A stretch of 64,000 nt of DNA, taken from assembly GCF_900142695.1 (NCBI RefSeq), contig NZ_FRBU01000001.1:181681-245680 (forward strand), written 5' to 3'. The DNA is from Flavobacterium xanthum (lineage in GTDB: Bacteria; Bacteroidota; Bacteroidia; Flavobacteriales; Flavobacteriaceae). Below the pieces are notes generated by a model. The model worked only from the letters and a program-made list of their open reading frames with translations. It did no database searches and was not told the origin of the DNA. Both the position numbers and the translations under genes were made by a program. This document shows positions 25,149 through 34,306 of this stretch, in pieces (positions within the stretch are counted from its first letter, which is position 1; each line of letters opens with the position of its first letter).

Positions 25149-25640
25149 ATACGCGTAATTATCATTGTCTTCATCAAATACCACTTGAACGTGCTCTAAT
25201 AATGAGGTTGAGAGGGAAATTCCTTTGAAATCTGCTTTTACAGGGTATTTTTTATGATTCCTGTCTACTAGAACGGCGGTTTTAAATTTTTTCAAAGGAA
25301 CGTCTATAAAGTGTCGTACGGCATAGATCAATGTGGTTCCTGAATTCAATACATCGTCCACAAGAATAAGGCCTTTGTTGGCATATTGCTCTTTTGATAA
25401 GGAAGTGTGGATCGGTAAGTCCGGATTCTGTTTGTTAATTTGTACTTCGCAAAGAGAAACTTTAATTGGCGAAATGGTTTCTAGCACCTGCGCTATTTTT
25501 TTTGCAAATATAAAACCGTTGGCTGCAATTCCGGCAATGACAATTTCTTCTTCCTCCACAAAGGTCTCGTAGATTTGGTATGCAATTCTTTTTATTTTGT
25601 GTTCTATTTCCTGATTTGTTAAAATTATATTTTTGCTCAT
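25140..25640 (-). CDS. Phosphoribosyltransferase, PyrR/Hpt-like
   Basis: A 166-residue type I phosphoribosyltransferase. The PRPP-binding loop is LILVDDVLNSGTTLIYAV (about residues 95-112), with the two acidic residues and SGTT; PVKADFKGISLSTSLLEHVQVVF forms the hood end. I chose the ATG giving MSKNIILTNQE; a start 48 bases upstream is less likely. Flavobacterial proteins of this kind are annotated as PyrR or simply phosphoribosyltransferase. The base specificity (uracil, hypoxanthine) cannot be fixed from what I see, and it is not next to pyrimidine genes. Confidence 0.85.
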   Translation of the reverse strand: MSKNIILTNQEIEHKIKRIAYQIYETFVEEEEIVIAGIAANGFIFAKKIAQVLETISPIKVSLCEVQINKQNPDLPIHTSLSKEQYANKGLILVDDVLNSGTTLIYAVRHFIDVPLKKFKTAVLVDRNHKKYPVKADFKGISLSTSLLEHVQVVFDEDNDNYAYLS

Positions 25641-25747
25641 TGTTTTTTGTTTTTTTTGCTTGTTTAAGGTTTCAAGATGCTTTTGCAAATGTTTTTAAAA
25701 TTTAGGTTTTGCACGAGCATTAAACCTATGCCTCTTCGTTTTTGAAA

Positions 25748-26134
25748 CTAATCTTCTTCTTCAGTTTTGATTTCATTTCCAAATTCGTCAATGTCTCTAC
25801 GGTCTTTTTTAGTAGGCCGTCCTGTGCCGTTTTTCCGGTAATGTTCTTTGGATAATTTTAAAAGTTCAAGATGTTGATAGGCTTCTGCTGGAGTATCATT
25901 TCTTCTGTAAATATCAACTAATTTTGCCCCAACACGGTTTTCTGGAACATCCAGAACGGTAATTATTTGGGTGATTTGGTCCTTCCGGAACGTAATTTTA
26001 TCGGTAGGGAAAACCTCTTTTGATGGCTTGGCTACCAGACCATTTACCGTTACGTGATTCTTTTTACAGGCCTCGGTGACCATGTTTCTAGTTTTGTAAT
26101 ACCGCACACACCATAAATATTTATCTATTCTCAT
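25748..26134 (-). CDS. S4-domain RNA-binding protein, Hsp15-like
   Basis: A 128-residue basic protein with an N-terminal S4 domain: MRIDKYLWCVRYYKTRNMVT through KKNHVTVNGLVAKPSKEV, about residues 1-45. This is the plan of Hsp15/RlbA-type proteins that bind 50S subunits carrying stalled nascent chains. The C-terminus is basic then acidic. I chose the ATG at the S4 start; an upstream frame would add 29 hydrophobic residues that overlap the promoter of the divergent gene. Function is inferred from the family. Confidence 0.88.
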   Translation of the reverse strand: MRIDKYLWCVRYYKTRNMVTEACKKNHVTVNGLVAKPSKEVFPTDKITFRKDQITQIITVLDVPENRVGAKLVDIYRRNDTPAEAYQHLELLKLSKEHYRKNGTGRPTKKDRRDIDEFGNEIKTEEED

Positions 26135-26213
26135 AAATTTTCTAAAATCGGAGTTAAATAGTTTACAAAAATCAATCAATATTGTATCTTGCGCACTTAA
26201 AAAATTAGCTATA

Positions 26214-27230
26214 ATGAACAAATTTAAGTATTATTTTATTCTATTTATTACAACTATCACTTTATTTTCATGCTCAAAGGATGATGTAGCAGCAGAAATT
26301 ACCCCAACAAGAGACTATGCAGTGCAATATGCAACTGATTTAAAAGATATTGAAGATTATTTAAAAAATTATTATATTACAGTAGTTGATCACGCTGGTT
26401 TCCAAGACGATCAAGATGTTACTTTTACTAAAATTGTAGCAGGTGGAACACAACCTTCTATTTATTCTTACTTGAACAGTGTTACTTTTCCAAAACTTTT
26501 GAGTAGAAATGTAAAACTTCATGATATTACGTATAAATTATATTACTTAGTGCTTAGAGAAGGTATAGGCGCATCTCCATCAAATGTAGATGAAGTTCAT
26601 ACAACGTACAGAGGGGATTATTTGGAAAATAAAACTGTAGATGGTATATCAAATCTTAGTACAACTAAATTTGAAGAATGGAAATTTGAGCCACAGAGAG
26701 CAAATTTATCTGGATATATACGAGGATGGAAAGAAATATTTCCTCAATTTAAAACTGGAAATAATAATTCAAACTCTGACGGTACAGTTTCTCATAAAGA
26801 TTTTGGAGCAGGTGTCATGTTTATACCATCGGGATTAGCTTATTATTCTGCAGGAAAAGCGAGTATACCAGCTTATTCTTCCTTGATATTTAGTTTTAAA
26901 TTATATGCAATGCGTAGATTAGATCATGAATTTAAAGTTGTCAATGGTGTTCCTGTTTCAGATCCTGATGGTGTAATGTCATTCCAGGAGGATTTAGATG
27001 GAGACGGCTATGTTTGGACTAAAGAAGAGTTACCAGCAGGTGCAATTAACCCTGACGATTCCGATGGCGATGGAATTCCGAATTATTTAGATACAGATGA
27101 TGATGGTGATGGTGTAAGTACAAGAACTGAAATTACTAATCCATTTACTGGACTAATTTATTCTTTTTATGAAATTCCATTGTGTCTTTCTGGAAATCAA
27201 ATTTATTTAGACTCCGCTTGCAAGCCCTAA
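26214..27230 (+). CDS. FKBP-type peptidyl-prolyl isomerase lipoprotein with calcium-type Asp repeats
   Basis: A 338-residue lipoprotein (lipobox LFSC followed by SKDDVA). After a helical region, residues about 105-245 are an FKBP domain: ITYKLYYLVLREGIG, VHTTYRGDYLENKTVDG, LSGYIRGWKEIFPQFKTGN, FGAGVMFIPSGLAYY and PAYSSLIFSFKLYAM. The C-terminal part carries NPDDSDGDGIPNYLDTDDDG, a thrombospondin type 3-like calcium-binding repeat, and ends with two cysteines. The protein probably helps fold surface or periplasmic proteins. It is divergent from the S4 gene and is followed by the insertion sequence at 27341. Confidence 0.85.
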   Translation: MNKFKYYFILFITTITLFSCSKDDVAAEITPTRDYAVQYATDLKDIEDYLKNYYITVVDHAGFQDDQDVTFTKIVAGGTQPSIYSYLNSVTFPKLLSRNVKLHDITYKLYYLVLREGIGASPSNVDEVHTTYRGDYLENKTVDGISNLSTTKFEEWKFEPQRANLSGYIRGWKEIFPQFKTGNNNSNSDGTVSHKDFGAGVMFIPSGLAYYSAGKASIPAYSSLIFSFKLYAMRRLDHEFKVVNGVPVSDPDGVMSFQEDLDGDGYVWTKEELPAGAINPDDSDGDGIPNYLDTDDDGDGVSTRTEITNPFTGLIYSFYEIPLCLSGNQIYLDSACKP

Positions 27231-27331
27231 AGGTAAGGTCGCAAATTAAAAATCTGCTATTTTGATTTTTTTATAAGAAATATTTATTGTTAAAATGTAA
27301 GAAAAAATTTGCCAGTGTTCAATTTTTAATT

Positions 27332-27340
27332 ATGTTTGTC
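27332..27340. repeat. Target site duplication of the insertion sequence, left copy
   Basis: ATGTTTGTC, repeated at 28723-28731 on the other side of the element. Confidence 0.9.
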
Positions 27341-28722
27341 CACTGCTATCCGAAAGTTTTGAATAAAACTTAAAAATACTTTGTTAGGTATTGTATTTGT
27401 TGAGTCCTGTTTTTTTTATTGAGAAAATAAGTCAGGTTTAAATATGATTTTGTTTTGGTTAATTACTTTCTTAGCCCCTTCATTTACTTGATTGCAGACA
27501 TATTCAATGCTTAGATAAAAAGCCAAACAGACCCTTATCTTTTCTACAAAATTAGAGAAGGTTTTTACTTTCTTGGCGATGGTTCTGTTTATGAGTTCTA
27601 ATAACAAGTAACTTATTAAGGCTACATATATTTGAGATTTAACTGCATTTTCACTAGTTCCTAAAAAAGTTTTTATTTGTAAGTTTTGTTTCATTGCTTT
27701 GAAAAACAATTCAATATCCCATCTTTTTTTATACAAGTCTGCTATTGTTCGAGCTGTCCAATCTAAATTGTTAGTTATGATATGAATTACCTTGTTATCT
27801 TCTGCTCTATAAACAGTTACAAGTCTTAAATCATGCTCGTTTATCTTAGTTTCAATGGCTTTTTTACCTGATAAAGTGATTATTTCATCCTTCAAAATAT
27901 CTTGATCTTTGTCTATTGGTAATTCTAATTCTTTAATTATTGTGTAATCGGTATTGGTCTTTATTCGAGTCACAAATATATTTTGAGCAAATATTCTATT
28001 GAGCATCAAAGCAAAATCAAAATAAGCTCTATCCTCAACAATGATTGTGTTTTTTGGGAATACATTTTGCCCTAAACCTTTACTATCGTGTGTTTTTGCC
28101 TCTGTTATATTTATCAAATCAGGAATTTGTAAAGCATCATCAAAACAAGTATGAATCTTAATACCTCCTTTTGCTGTCCGAAACTTGGCCCAATCAAACA
28201 TCGACAAACACAAGCTAATTGTGGTACTGTCTATCAATTTGATACTATGGTCTTTAATTTCTTGAATAATGGTTCGATGATTGTCCTTTTTCAAAACTTT
28301 ATCATAATGACTTAATAGCTTTATATACAAGGATTCATATACTTTCCAGGTTCGCTTTTTATTGCCATCACTCATTGTTGAACGAGCTGGAGATTGACTT
28401 AACCCCAAATCCATTATAAAACTCTGACAAACCCCGATTCCAGTAGAAATATCACTCAAAGTATAGCATTTATTAAGCTGTCCGAAAGTTAAAGCTACAA
28501 ATTGGTCGTACGTCTTGTATTTACTACAGCCTTTGTCACTTTGATGTTTTTTGATACACGATTCTAAAAGCCAACGTGGAACTAAATCTAATATTTGCCC
28601 AAGTAAAGGTTTATTGTTATTTTTGTTTCGTCTGAAGAGTCCCATTAAATTATTTTATTTTTTGCAAAACAAAAATAAGGGATTCTCAGGCACTTTTAAT
28701 TTCTGACTTTCGGATAGCAGTG
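27341..28722 (-). mobile_element. Complete IS4-type insertion sequence, 1382 bp
   Basis: Ends are perfect 17-base inverted repeats CACTGCTATCCGAAAGT (27341-27357) and its complement at 28706-28722. The flanks are the 9-base direct repeat ATGTTTGTC, a target duplication of the size reported for IS4-type elements. It carries one transposase gene on the minus strand. Intact ends, intact gene and identical target copies indicate recent arrival. It lies in the spacer between two lipoprotein genes and ends 32 bases before the second. Confidence 0.95.
27416..28645 (-). CDS. IS4-family DDE transposase
   Basis: A 409-residue transposase. The N-terminus (CSKYKTYDQFVALTFGQL, about 42-60) is the DUF4372-type leader common in Bacteroidota IS4 enzymes. 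DDE residues are seen in SIKLIDSTTISLC (Asp near 138), TIIVEDRAYFDFALM (Asp near 206) and the YREK-like segment LYKKRWDIELFFKAMKQNL (Glu near 320). The frame is intact. It lies wholly within the inverted repeats of the element and is read leftward, opposite to the flanking genes. Confidence 0.95.
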   Translation of the reverse strand: MGLFRRNKNNNKPLLGQILDLVPRWLLESCIKKHQSDKGCSKYKTYDQFVALTFGQLNKCYTLSDISTGIGVCQSFIMDLGLSQSPARSTMSDGNKKRTWKVYESLYIKLLSHYDKVLKKDNHRTIIQEIKDHSIKLIDSTTISLCLSMFDWAKFRTAKGGIKIHTCFDDALQIPDLINITEAKTHDSKGLGQNVFPKNTIIVEDRAYFDFALMLNRIFAQNIFVTRIKTNTDYTIIKELELPIDKDQDILKDEIITLSGKKAIETKINEHDLRLVTVYRAEDNKVIHIITNNLDWTARTIADLYKKRWDIELFFKAMKQNLQIKTFLGTSENAVKSQIYVALISYLLLELINRTIAKKVKTFSNFVEKIRVCLAFYLSIEYVCNQVNEGAKKVINQNKIIFKPDLFSQ

Positions 28723-28754
28723 ATGTTTGTCATAATAATCTTAAAAAAAAAGTT

Positions 28755-29711
28755 ATGAAAAAAATTTTATCAATTTTATGTGTAGTTTTAATGACTTCTT
28801 GTAGTCAAGAAGAAATTGATTTAGAAAATCCTCAAGTGATTACTGCCGGACCCGTTTTAGAAGGTGGCTTGTTGTCATTTAAAGATGATAAATCTTTTAT
28901 TAAGGAATATAATTTATTAACTAAGTTAAAAAGCAGCAATGAGGTTAATTCTTGGATTGATTCTAAAGGACATTCCGCCTTTTTAAATGTGTCAGACTCT
29001 ACTCAAATAAAATATGACGAAGTTGAGCAAGCTAAAATTATCTATTCAGACGCTTTAAAAGCAATTCTTAATTTTGAATCTAAATTTAAAATTAATGGCA
29101 AAATATTGTGGTTAAATGAAAGTAATTTATATCTGTTATCTGAAAATGATTTATCAAAAAATTTAAAGGAACTTAAAAGTTCAGAGAATAGTTTAGAAGT
29201 ATATGGAAGGGTAATTGGTATTAAGGACAATAGAGCTACTAATACAAGTAGAACTATACTTAATGCTAATAGATCAAAAGGATGGTCATATGGTTACTCT
29301 TATGCGGGTTCTGATAAAAGAATCGATTTAACATTGTTTAATGAAACAATAATTTTAAATGGTAATTTACAGTCTACTAAGATGTTTTTAAAATGTCAAA
29401 GATTGAATAAAAATTGTTCATTTTGGAAGTGTAGATGGAATAGTGATAATGGAGGTGTTTTGTATATAAAAGTTGGAAATCAAGTTAATTGGAATTTTAA
29501 TAACAATCTTAATTCATATAACAGTGTTTATGGTTATTTGTTGTCAGATTCTAATAACACAGTATTATTTGCTGATGGTGTTCAACCAGTAGGACCTTTT
29601 ATTCCTCTTGCTGATAATTTTGTTACTAGTTCTGCCGTTAATGTTACTCTAATTAATGACAATACATTAGGTAATATCACGACATGGACTCAAATTCTTA
29701 GTTGGTATTAA
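28755..29711 (+). CDS. Lipoprotein of unknown function (318 aa)
   Basis: Signal peptide with lipobox MTSC followed by SQEEIDLENP. The N-terminal half is charged and helical; the C-terminal half is rich in Asn, Ser and aromatic residues (SKGWSYGYSYAGSDKRIDLT; NSVYGYLLSDSNNTVLFADG) and suggests a beta fold. Two cysteines (LKCQRLNKNCSFWKC has three) may form disulfides. No family is recognised. The IS4-type element ends 32 bases upstream of its start, so its native promoter has probably been moved 1.4 kb away; present transcription may depend on the element or be lost. Confidence 0.75.
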   Translation: MKKILSILCVVLMTSCSQEEIDLENPQVITAGPVLEGGLLSFKDDKSFIKEYNLLTKLKSSNEVNSWIDSKGHSAFLNVSDSTQIKYDEVEQAKIIYSDALKAILNFESKFKINGKILWLNESNLYLLSENDLSKNLKELKSSENSLEVYGRVIGIKDNRATNTSRTILNANRSKGWSYGYSYAGSDKRIDLTLFNETIILNGNLQSTKMFLKCQRLNKNCSFWKCRWNSDNGGVLYIKVGNQVNWNFNNNLNSYNSVYGYLLSDSNNTVLFADGVQPVGPFIPLADNFVTSSAVNVTLINDNTLGNITTWTQILSWY

Positions 29712-29763
29712 TTTAATATTTTTTATTTAAAAAAAACGTAGAACTTTTTCTTAAATATTACTT

Positions 29764-29802
29764 CAAAAAAAAACCAGTTCGTTGAGAACTGGTTTTTTTT
29801 TG
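29764..29802. terminator. Bidirectional intrinsic terminator
   Basis: AAAAAACCAGTTC and GAACTGGTTTTTT pair over a short loop with A and T tracts on both sides, between convergent genes. Confidence 0.85.
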
Positions 29803-29818
29803 GAATCAAATAAAAAGA

Positions 29819-30772
29819 TTATTTTCTTTTCATAACTCTTTCTACAGCCTCAACAATTGCTTGATTGTTCAATTTGTATTTATCCATTAATTGTTCTGGT
29901 GTTCCAGATTCTCCAAAACTGTCATTTACTGCCACAAACTCTTGTGGTAAGGGGCTGTTTAAAGCTAGAACTCTAGAAATACTTTCTCCTAGACCTCCCA
30001 AAATGTTATGCTCTTCAGCAGTAACAATACATTTTGTTTTTTCCAATGATTTCAAAATCGCTTCTTCATCCAATGGTTTGATCGTATGAATATTAATTAC
30101 TTCTGCAGATATTCCTTGCGCTTCTAATGCTTCAGCTGCAATAAGTGCTTCCCAAACTAAATGTCCTGTGGCAACAATTGTTACATCAGAACCTTCAGTT
30201 AAAACAATCGCTTTTCCTATCACGAAAGGTTCGTCTGCGGGCATAAAGTTAGGCACAACCGGACGACCAAAACGCAAATAAACAGGACCATGGTGATCCG
30301 CAATTGCTAATGTAGCCGCTTTTGTTTGGTTGTAATCACAGGTATTGATTACAGTCATTCCTGGTAGCATTTTCATCAAACCAATGTCTTCTAAGATTTG
30401 GTGTGTTGCACCGTCTTCTCCTAAAGTTAAACCTGCGTGCGAAGCACAGATTTTTACGTTTTTCTCCGAATACGCTACTGATTGACGAATTTGATCGTAT
30501 ACTCTTCCTGTAGAAAAGTTAGCAAAAGTTCCTGTAAATGGGATTTTACCACCTATAGTTAATCCAGCTGCAATTCCAATCATGTTGGCTTCCGCAATTC
30601 CAATTTGGAAAAAACGCTCCGGGTGATTTTTCTTAAAATCATCAAATTTTAAAGAACCTATCAAATCCGCACAAAGTGCCACAACATTTTCATTTTTTTG
30701 ACCTAATTCAGTCATTCCCGCTCCAAAACCCGAACGTGTATCTTTACTTCCTGTATTTGTATATTTTTTCAT
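29819..30772 (-). CDS. Transketolase, C-terminal (pyrimidine-binding) subunit
   Basis: A 317-residue protein equivalent to the second half of transketolase. It begins with KYTNTGSKDTRSGFGAGMTELGQ and shows the pyrimidine-binding domain including the conserved Glu in GIAEANMIGIAAGLTI that activates thiamine diphosphate, the SHAGLTLGEDGATHQ loop, and a C-terminal transketolase domain (TAEEHNILGGLGESI). The matching N-terminal subunit is encoded 94 bases upstream on the same strand. The two together would make a split transketolase of the pentose phosphate pathway; such split enzymes are known in several bacteria and archaea. Confidence 0.92.
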   Translation of the reverse strand: MKKYTNTGSKDTRSGFGAGMTELGQKNENVVALCADLIGSLKFDDFKKNHPERFFQIGIAEANMIGIAAGLTIGGKIPFTGTFANFSTGRVYDQIRQSVAYSEKNVKICASHAGLTLGEDGATHQILEDIGLMKMLPGMTVINTCDYNQTKAATLAIADHHGPVYLRFGRPVVPNFMPADEPFVIGKAIVLTEGSDVTIVATGHLVWEALIAAEALEAQGISAEVINIHTIKPLDEEAILKSLEKTKCIVTAEEHNILGGLGESISRVLALNSPLPQEFVAVNDSFGESGTPEQLMDKYKLNNQAIVEAVERVMKRK

Positions 30773-30866
30773 TATTCTTTTTAAATTGAAAGATTAAAAA
30801 ATTCTGAAATGTTTCGCCATTTGGCCATCGCATGGATCAGAAATTGTTACTCAATAATCTTAATAC

Positions 30867-31721
30867 TTAATAATCTGAATTACCTCCAGTATTATAATTT
30901 TGACCTAAAGCAACGTCAAGTTGCGTATCATTAGGCGCTTTACCGTGCCAAGCATGACTGTACATCATAAAATCAACACCATTACCCATTTCAGTATGCA
31001 ACAATACACAAACTGGTTTTCCTTTTCCAGTTCTTGATTTGGCATCATTCATACCAGCAATAATCGCTTCGATGTCGTTTCCTTTTTCAATTTCTAAAAC
31101 ATCCCAATCAAAAGCTTCAAACTTAGCACGAATACTTCCCATAGCCAAAACTTCGTCAGTAGAACCATCAATTTGTTTTCCGTTTAAATCGATTGTAGCG
31201 ATAAGATTGTCTACTTTTTTTGCAGAAGCATACATGATGGCTTCCCAGTTTTGACCTTCTTGCAATTCACCATCGCCGTGAAGCGTGTAAATAATATGGT
31301 TGTCCCCATTTAGTTTTTTAGCTTGTGCAGCACCAATTCCTACTGATAATCCTTGTCCAAGAGAACCAGATGCAATGCGTACTCCCGGTAAACTGTCATG
31401 TGTAGTTGGGTGACCTTGTAATCTGGAATTGATCAAACGGAAAGTCGCTAATTCCGATACTGGGAAATAACCGCTTCTTGCTAAAATGCTGTAAAATACA
31501 GGAGAAATATGTCCGTTTGAAAGGAAGAAAAGATCTTCTCCAATACCGTCCATATCAAAACCTTCCTTGCGGTCCATGATATTTTGATATAAAGCGACAA
31601 GAAATTCAGTACAACCTAAAGAGCCACCTGGATGACCTGAGTTGACTGCGTGTACCATTCGAAGAATATCTCTTCTGACTTGGATTGTTAAATCGTTTAA
31701 TTGTTGTGTGTTCGGTTTCAT
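30867..31721 (-). CDS. Transketolase, N-terminal (diphosphate-binding) subunit
   Basis: A 284-residue protein equal to the first half of transketolase. Conserved segments are MVHAVNSGHPGGSLG, LSNGHISPVFYSILARSGYF, SGSLGQGLSVGIGAA and the diphosphate/Mg motif GDGELQEGQNWEAIM with following IDLNGKQIDG. It has no C-terminal half; that is the next gene downstream. It is the first gene of a two-gene operon and reads away from the Crp-like regulator at 31873. Confidence 0.92.
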   Translation of the reverse strand: MKPNTQQLNDLTIQVRRDILRMVHAVNSGHPGGSLGCTEFLVALYQNIMDRKEGFDMDGIGEDLFFLSNGHISPVFYSILARSGYFPVSELATFRLINSRLQGHPTTHDSLPGVRIASGSLGQGLSVGIGAAQAKKLNGDNHIIYTLHGDGELQEGQNWEAIMYASAKKVDNLIATIDLNGKQIDGSTDEVLAMGSIRAKFEAFDWDVLEIEKGNDIEAIIAGMNDAKSRTGKGKPVCVLLHTEMGNGVDFMMYSHAWHGKAPNDTQLDVALGQNYNTGGNSDY

Positions 31722-31872
31722 TTGTGTGTTAAAATTAGACTGCGCAAAGATAATCAGATTATTGGATTTATGTCTAGTTCCATTTTTAGATTTATCAATA
31801 GTTATTAAGGATTGTGTTTTTTTAATGGACTACTTTTTTTATGAAGTATCAAGTATTTAGTACCTTGCAACC

Positions 31873-32454
31873 ATGTTTCAACAATTATTCAAAAGCATTC
31901 AGGAAAAAGTGATAGTGACCCAAGAGGAAATGGAGTTATGTAAAACTTTTTTTATTCCAAAAAAGTTACGTAAAAAACAAACGCTGTTACAAGAGGGAGA
32001 CATTTGTATCTACAACGCATTTATTGAAAAAGGCATACTTCGCTCTTTTTATATAGATGAAAAAGGAAATGAACATCTTGTGCAATTTGCCATCGAAGGT
32101 TGGTGGATTACTGATTTGTCTAGTTTTTTGACCAATAGCCATTCCATTTATACCATTGAAGCCCTCGAGGATTCTGAATTACTTTTGCTGACAACAGCAG
32201 CCAGAGAAGCTTTGATGGATCAAATCCCCATGTTCGAAAGATACCAACGCTTGCTGTTGCAAAATGCCTATATCGCGAATCAAGCCAGAATAAATTCGGC
32301 CTTAACCGAAACTGCCGAAGAAAAATACATCAATTTAGGAAATGCTTATCCTGGAATTGTCAAACGAGTTCCCCAACACATGATTGCTTCTTATCTTGGA
32401 CTTACACCAGAAACATTGAGTCGCGTTCGCAAACAAATTAGCAACAAGAGTTAA
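31873..32454 (+). CDS. Crp/Fnr-family transcription regulator
   Basis: A 193-residue regulator with an N-terminal cNMP-binding-like barrel (about 30-120; GDICIYNAFIEKGILRSFYI, LVQFAIEGWWI) and a C-terminal winged helix VPQHMIASYLGLTPETLSRV. There are no cysteines for an iron-sulfur cluster as in Fnr, and the cAMP-binding arginine is not evident, so the ligand is unknown. Flavobacterial members of this class often control the adjacent redox gene; here a Rossmann-like protein and an ene-reductase follow in the same direction. Confidence 0.88.
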   Translation: MFQQLFKSIQEKVIVTQEEMELCKTFFIPKKLRKKQTLLQEGDICIYNAFIEKGILRSFYIDEKGNEHLVQFAIEGWWITDLSSFLTNSHSIYTIEALEDSELLLLTTAAREALMDQIPMFERYQRLLLQNAYIANQARINSALTETAEEKYINLGNAYPGIVKRVPQHMIASYLGLTPETLSRVRKQISNKS

Positions 32455-32546
32455 TTTTAATTGATTTAAATCAAGAGAATTTCTTGTGGTACATCAACAG
32501 AAACTTTTATGCTGCAGCCTTAAATTTGTACCGTAAATAAAAGTTG

Positions 32547-33065
32547 ATGTCCAATAAAAAAACAGTTGCACTACTTGGAGTTTCAGATGCTAAAAGTATT
32601 CAAATAGCCAAAAAAATAGCTGAAACCAATGCTGTTCTGGTTTTTGATGCTGATGCTATGGTTCTTACAAAAGTGTATTCGCAGTTGCTTTTAGAAAATC
32701 CTAAGGCAAATCTAGAGATGATGGACTGTCCCACTAATGCAAGTTGGGAAGCCGATGTTATTATTTTTTCATGTGATGCTGTTGCTAATGCAAATCTGGT
32801 GGAGAAAATCATAAATGTGGCTACAGGTAAAATGATACTTATTTTGGGAAACCAAAACAGTACGATTACCCTAAAAAATTCCAGTTCCGATTTTCAGTAC
32901 TTATTCCCTTTTTCGAAAGTGATGCAGGGTATCGAATCAACAGATCAGAATAAGGACACTCTTATAATAAAAGGAAATGACATCCAAGCTTTGACAACTC
33001 TGGCAACTTTTTTTACAAGTGTTGGTTTGAAAACCAATACCCAGTTGCCAAATACTAATTCTTAA
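32547..33065 (+). CDS. Rossmann-like protein of unknown function (172 aa)
   Basis: A protein with a beta-alpha-beta N-terminus (KKTVALLGVSDAKSIQIAKK) and further alternating strands such as EADVIIFSCDA and KMILILGNQ. The plan is like the NADPH-binding domain of F420 oxidoreductase/NADP reductase-like proteins, but the glycine motif is only partial. A TTG three bases upstream is an alternative start. It lies 12 bases before the ene-reductase gene and about 90 bases after the Crp-like regulator, so it is likely part of the same redox-linked unit. No precise family is claimed. Confidence 0.65.
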   Translation: MSNKKTVALLGVSDAKSIQIAKKIAETNAVLVFDADAMVLTKVYSQLLLENPKANLEMMDCPTNASWEADVIIFSCDAVANANLVEKIINVATGKMILILGNQNSTITLKNSSSDFQYLFPFSKVMQGIESTDQNKDTLIIKGNDIQALTTLATFFTSVGLKTNTQLPNTNS

Positions 33066-33077
33066 AAAAAAAATCAA

Positions 33078-34172
33078 ATGAGCAAATCAATTTTATTCCA
33101 ACCCTATACTTTGGGAACTCGCACGTTAAAAAACCGAATGGTGATGGCACCAATGACAAGAAGCCGTTCCAATAATGACGGAAATGTTCCTACTGCTTTA
33201 ACGGCTTTATATTACGAACAAAGAGCTACAGCGGGTTTAATTATTACCGAAGGTACATTTGTAAGTACAAAGGCAGTGGGTTTTATTAATGTACCCGGAA
33301 TTTATAGCGAAGCACAAACCGAAGGTTGGAAACTCGTTACCAAAGCAGTGCATGATAAAGGAGGAACAATTTTTGCACAATTGTGGCATACTGGACGATT
33401 ATCGCATCCAGATTTGCATAATGGCGAATTGCCACACGCACCTTCAGCTTTAAATCCATTTGCAAAAGCATACACCAATGATGGTTTTGTAGATACAGTT
33501 GTACCAAAAGAAATGACGATTGAAGACATCAAGCAAACCGTTTTAGATTTTAAAAACGGAGCGAAGAATGCAATCGCAGCCGGTTTTGATGGAGTAGAGT
33601 TGCATGCCGCCAACGGCTATTTATTGCAACAATTTTTTAATGGTTATTCCAATCATCGTACGGATGAATACGGCGGTTCCATAGAAAATAAATCTCGCAT
33701 TTTATTTGATATTCTAGACGCTTTTGATGGCGTTATTGACTACGCTAAAGTTGGTGTTCGATTGAATCCTTCGTTGCATAATGCACAAGGAATGATGCTA
33801 GATGAAAGCACGATTCCAACGCATGAATATATTATAAACCGATTGAATGATTATGGTTTAGCTTACGTACATTTAACGGAGCCTTTTACCGATGTCACTG
33901 AGGTACCTTTTGCCGTTACTGAAGTGGCTAAACATTTCAGACCGTTTTACAAAGGAACCTTAATTATCAATAAAGGTTTTACGAAAGAAACGGGTGTCAA
34001 AGTTATTGAAGACGGAGATGCAGATCTTGTTGCTTATGGAGTTCCCTTTATTGCTAATCCTGATTTAGTGGCTCGTTTTGAAGCGGATGCAGCATTAAAC
34101 ACGCCAGACCAAATAACATTTTACACTGATACTGAGAAAGGATATATTGATTATCCCGCTCTGGCTGAGTAA
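33078..34172 (+). CDS. Old yellow enzyme-type alkene reductase
   Basis: A 364-residue flavoprotein of the NemA/OYE class that reduces activated C=C bonds with NADPH. FMN and catalytic features are visible: RMVMAPMTRSRSNNDG, the active-site segment IFAQLWHTGRLSHPD, the substrate-binding HAANGYLLQQFFNGYSNHR (His-Asn pair near residue 178), GGSIENKSRIL, and ADLVAYGVPFIANPDLVAR with the phosphate grip. It follows the Rossmann-like gene by 12 bases and ends the unit at a terminator. OYE enzymes often protect against electrophiles. Confidence 0.94.
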   Translation: MSKSILFQPYTLGTRTLKNRMVMAPMTRSRSNNDGNVPTALTALYYEQRATAGLIITEGTFVSTKAVGFINVPGIYSEAQTEGWKLVTKAVHDKGGTIFAQLWHTGRLSHPDLHNGELPHAPSALNPFAKAYTNDGFVDTVVPKEMTIEDIKQTVLDFKNGAKNAIAAGFDGVELHAANGYLLQQFFNGYSNHRTDEYGGSIENKSRILFDILDAFDGVIDYAKVGVRLNPSLHNAQGMMLDESTIPTHEYIINRLNDYGLAYVHLTEPFTDVTEVPFAVTEVAKHFRPFYKGTLIINKGFTKETGVKVIEDGDADLVAYGVPFIANPDLVARFEADAALNTPDQITFYTDTEKGYIDYPALAE

Positions 34173-34232
34173 CGCCTGTCATTTTTATTTTTTTTTAAAA
34201 GATTTTCTTTCAAGGAGAAATTATAATTCATT

Positions 34233-34264
34233 AGAGAGCCCGCTACATGCGGGCTCTCTTTTTT
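34233..34264 (+). terminator. Intrinsic terminator after the alkene reductase gene
   Basis: AGAGAGCCCGC and GCGGGCTCTCT pair as an 11-bp stem over TACAT, followed by TTTT. Confidence 0.9.
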
Positions 34265-34306
34265 ATATAGGAAAATAAATTTTCATGCTCTTGTACAATC
34301 CTACTC

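Noticed and set aside
29819..31721. Frameshifted transketolase
   Set aside because: The two halves have separate starts and stops and a 94-base gap, which is the known split-subunit form rather than a broken gene.
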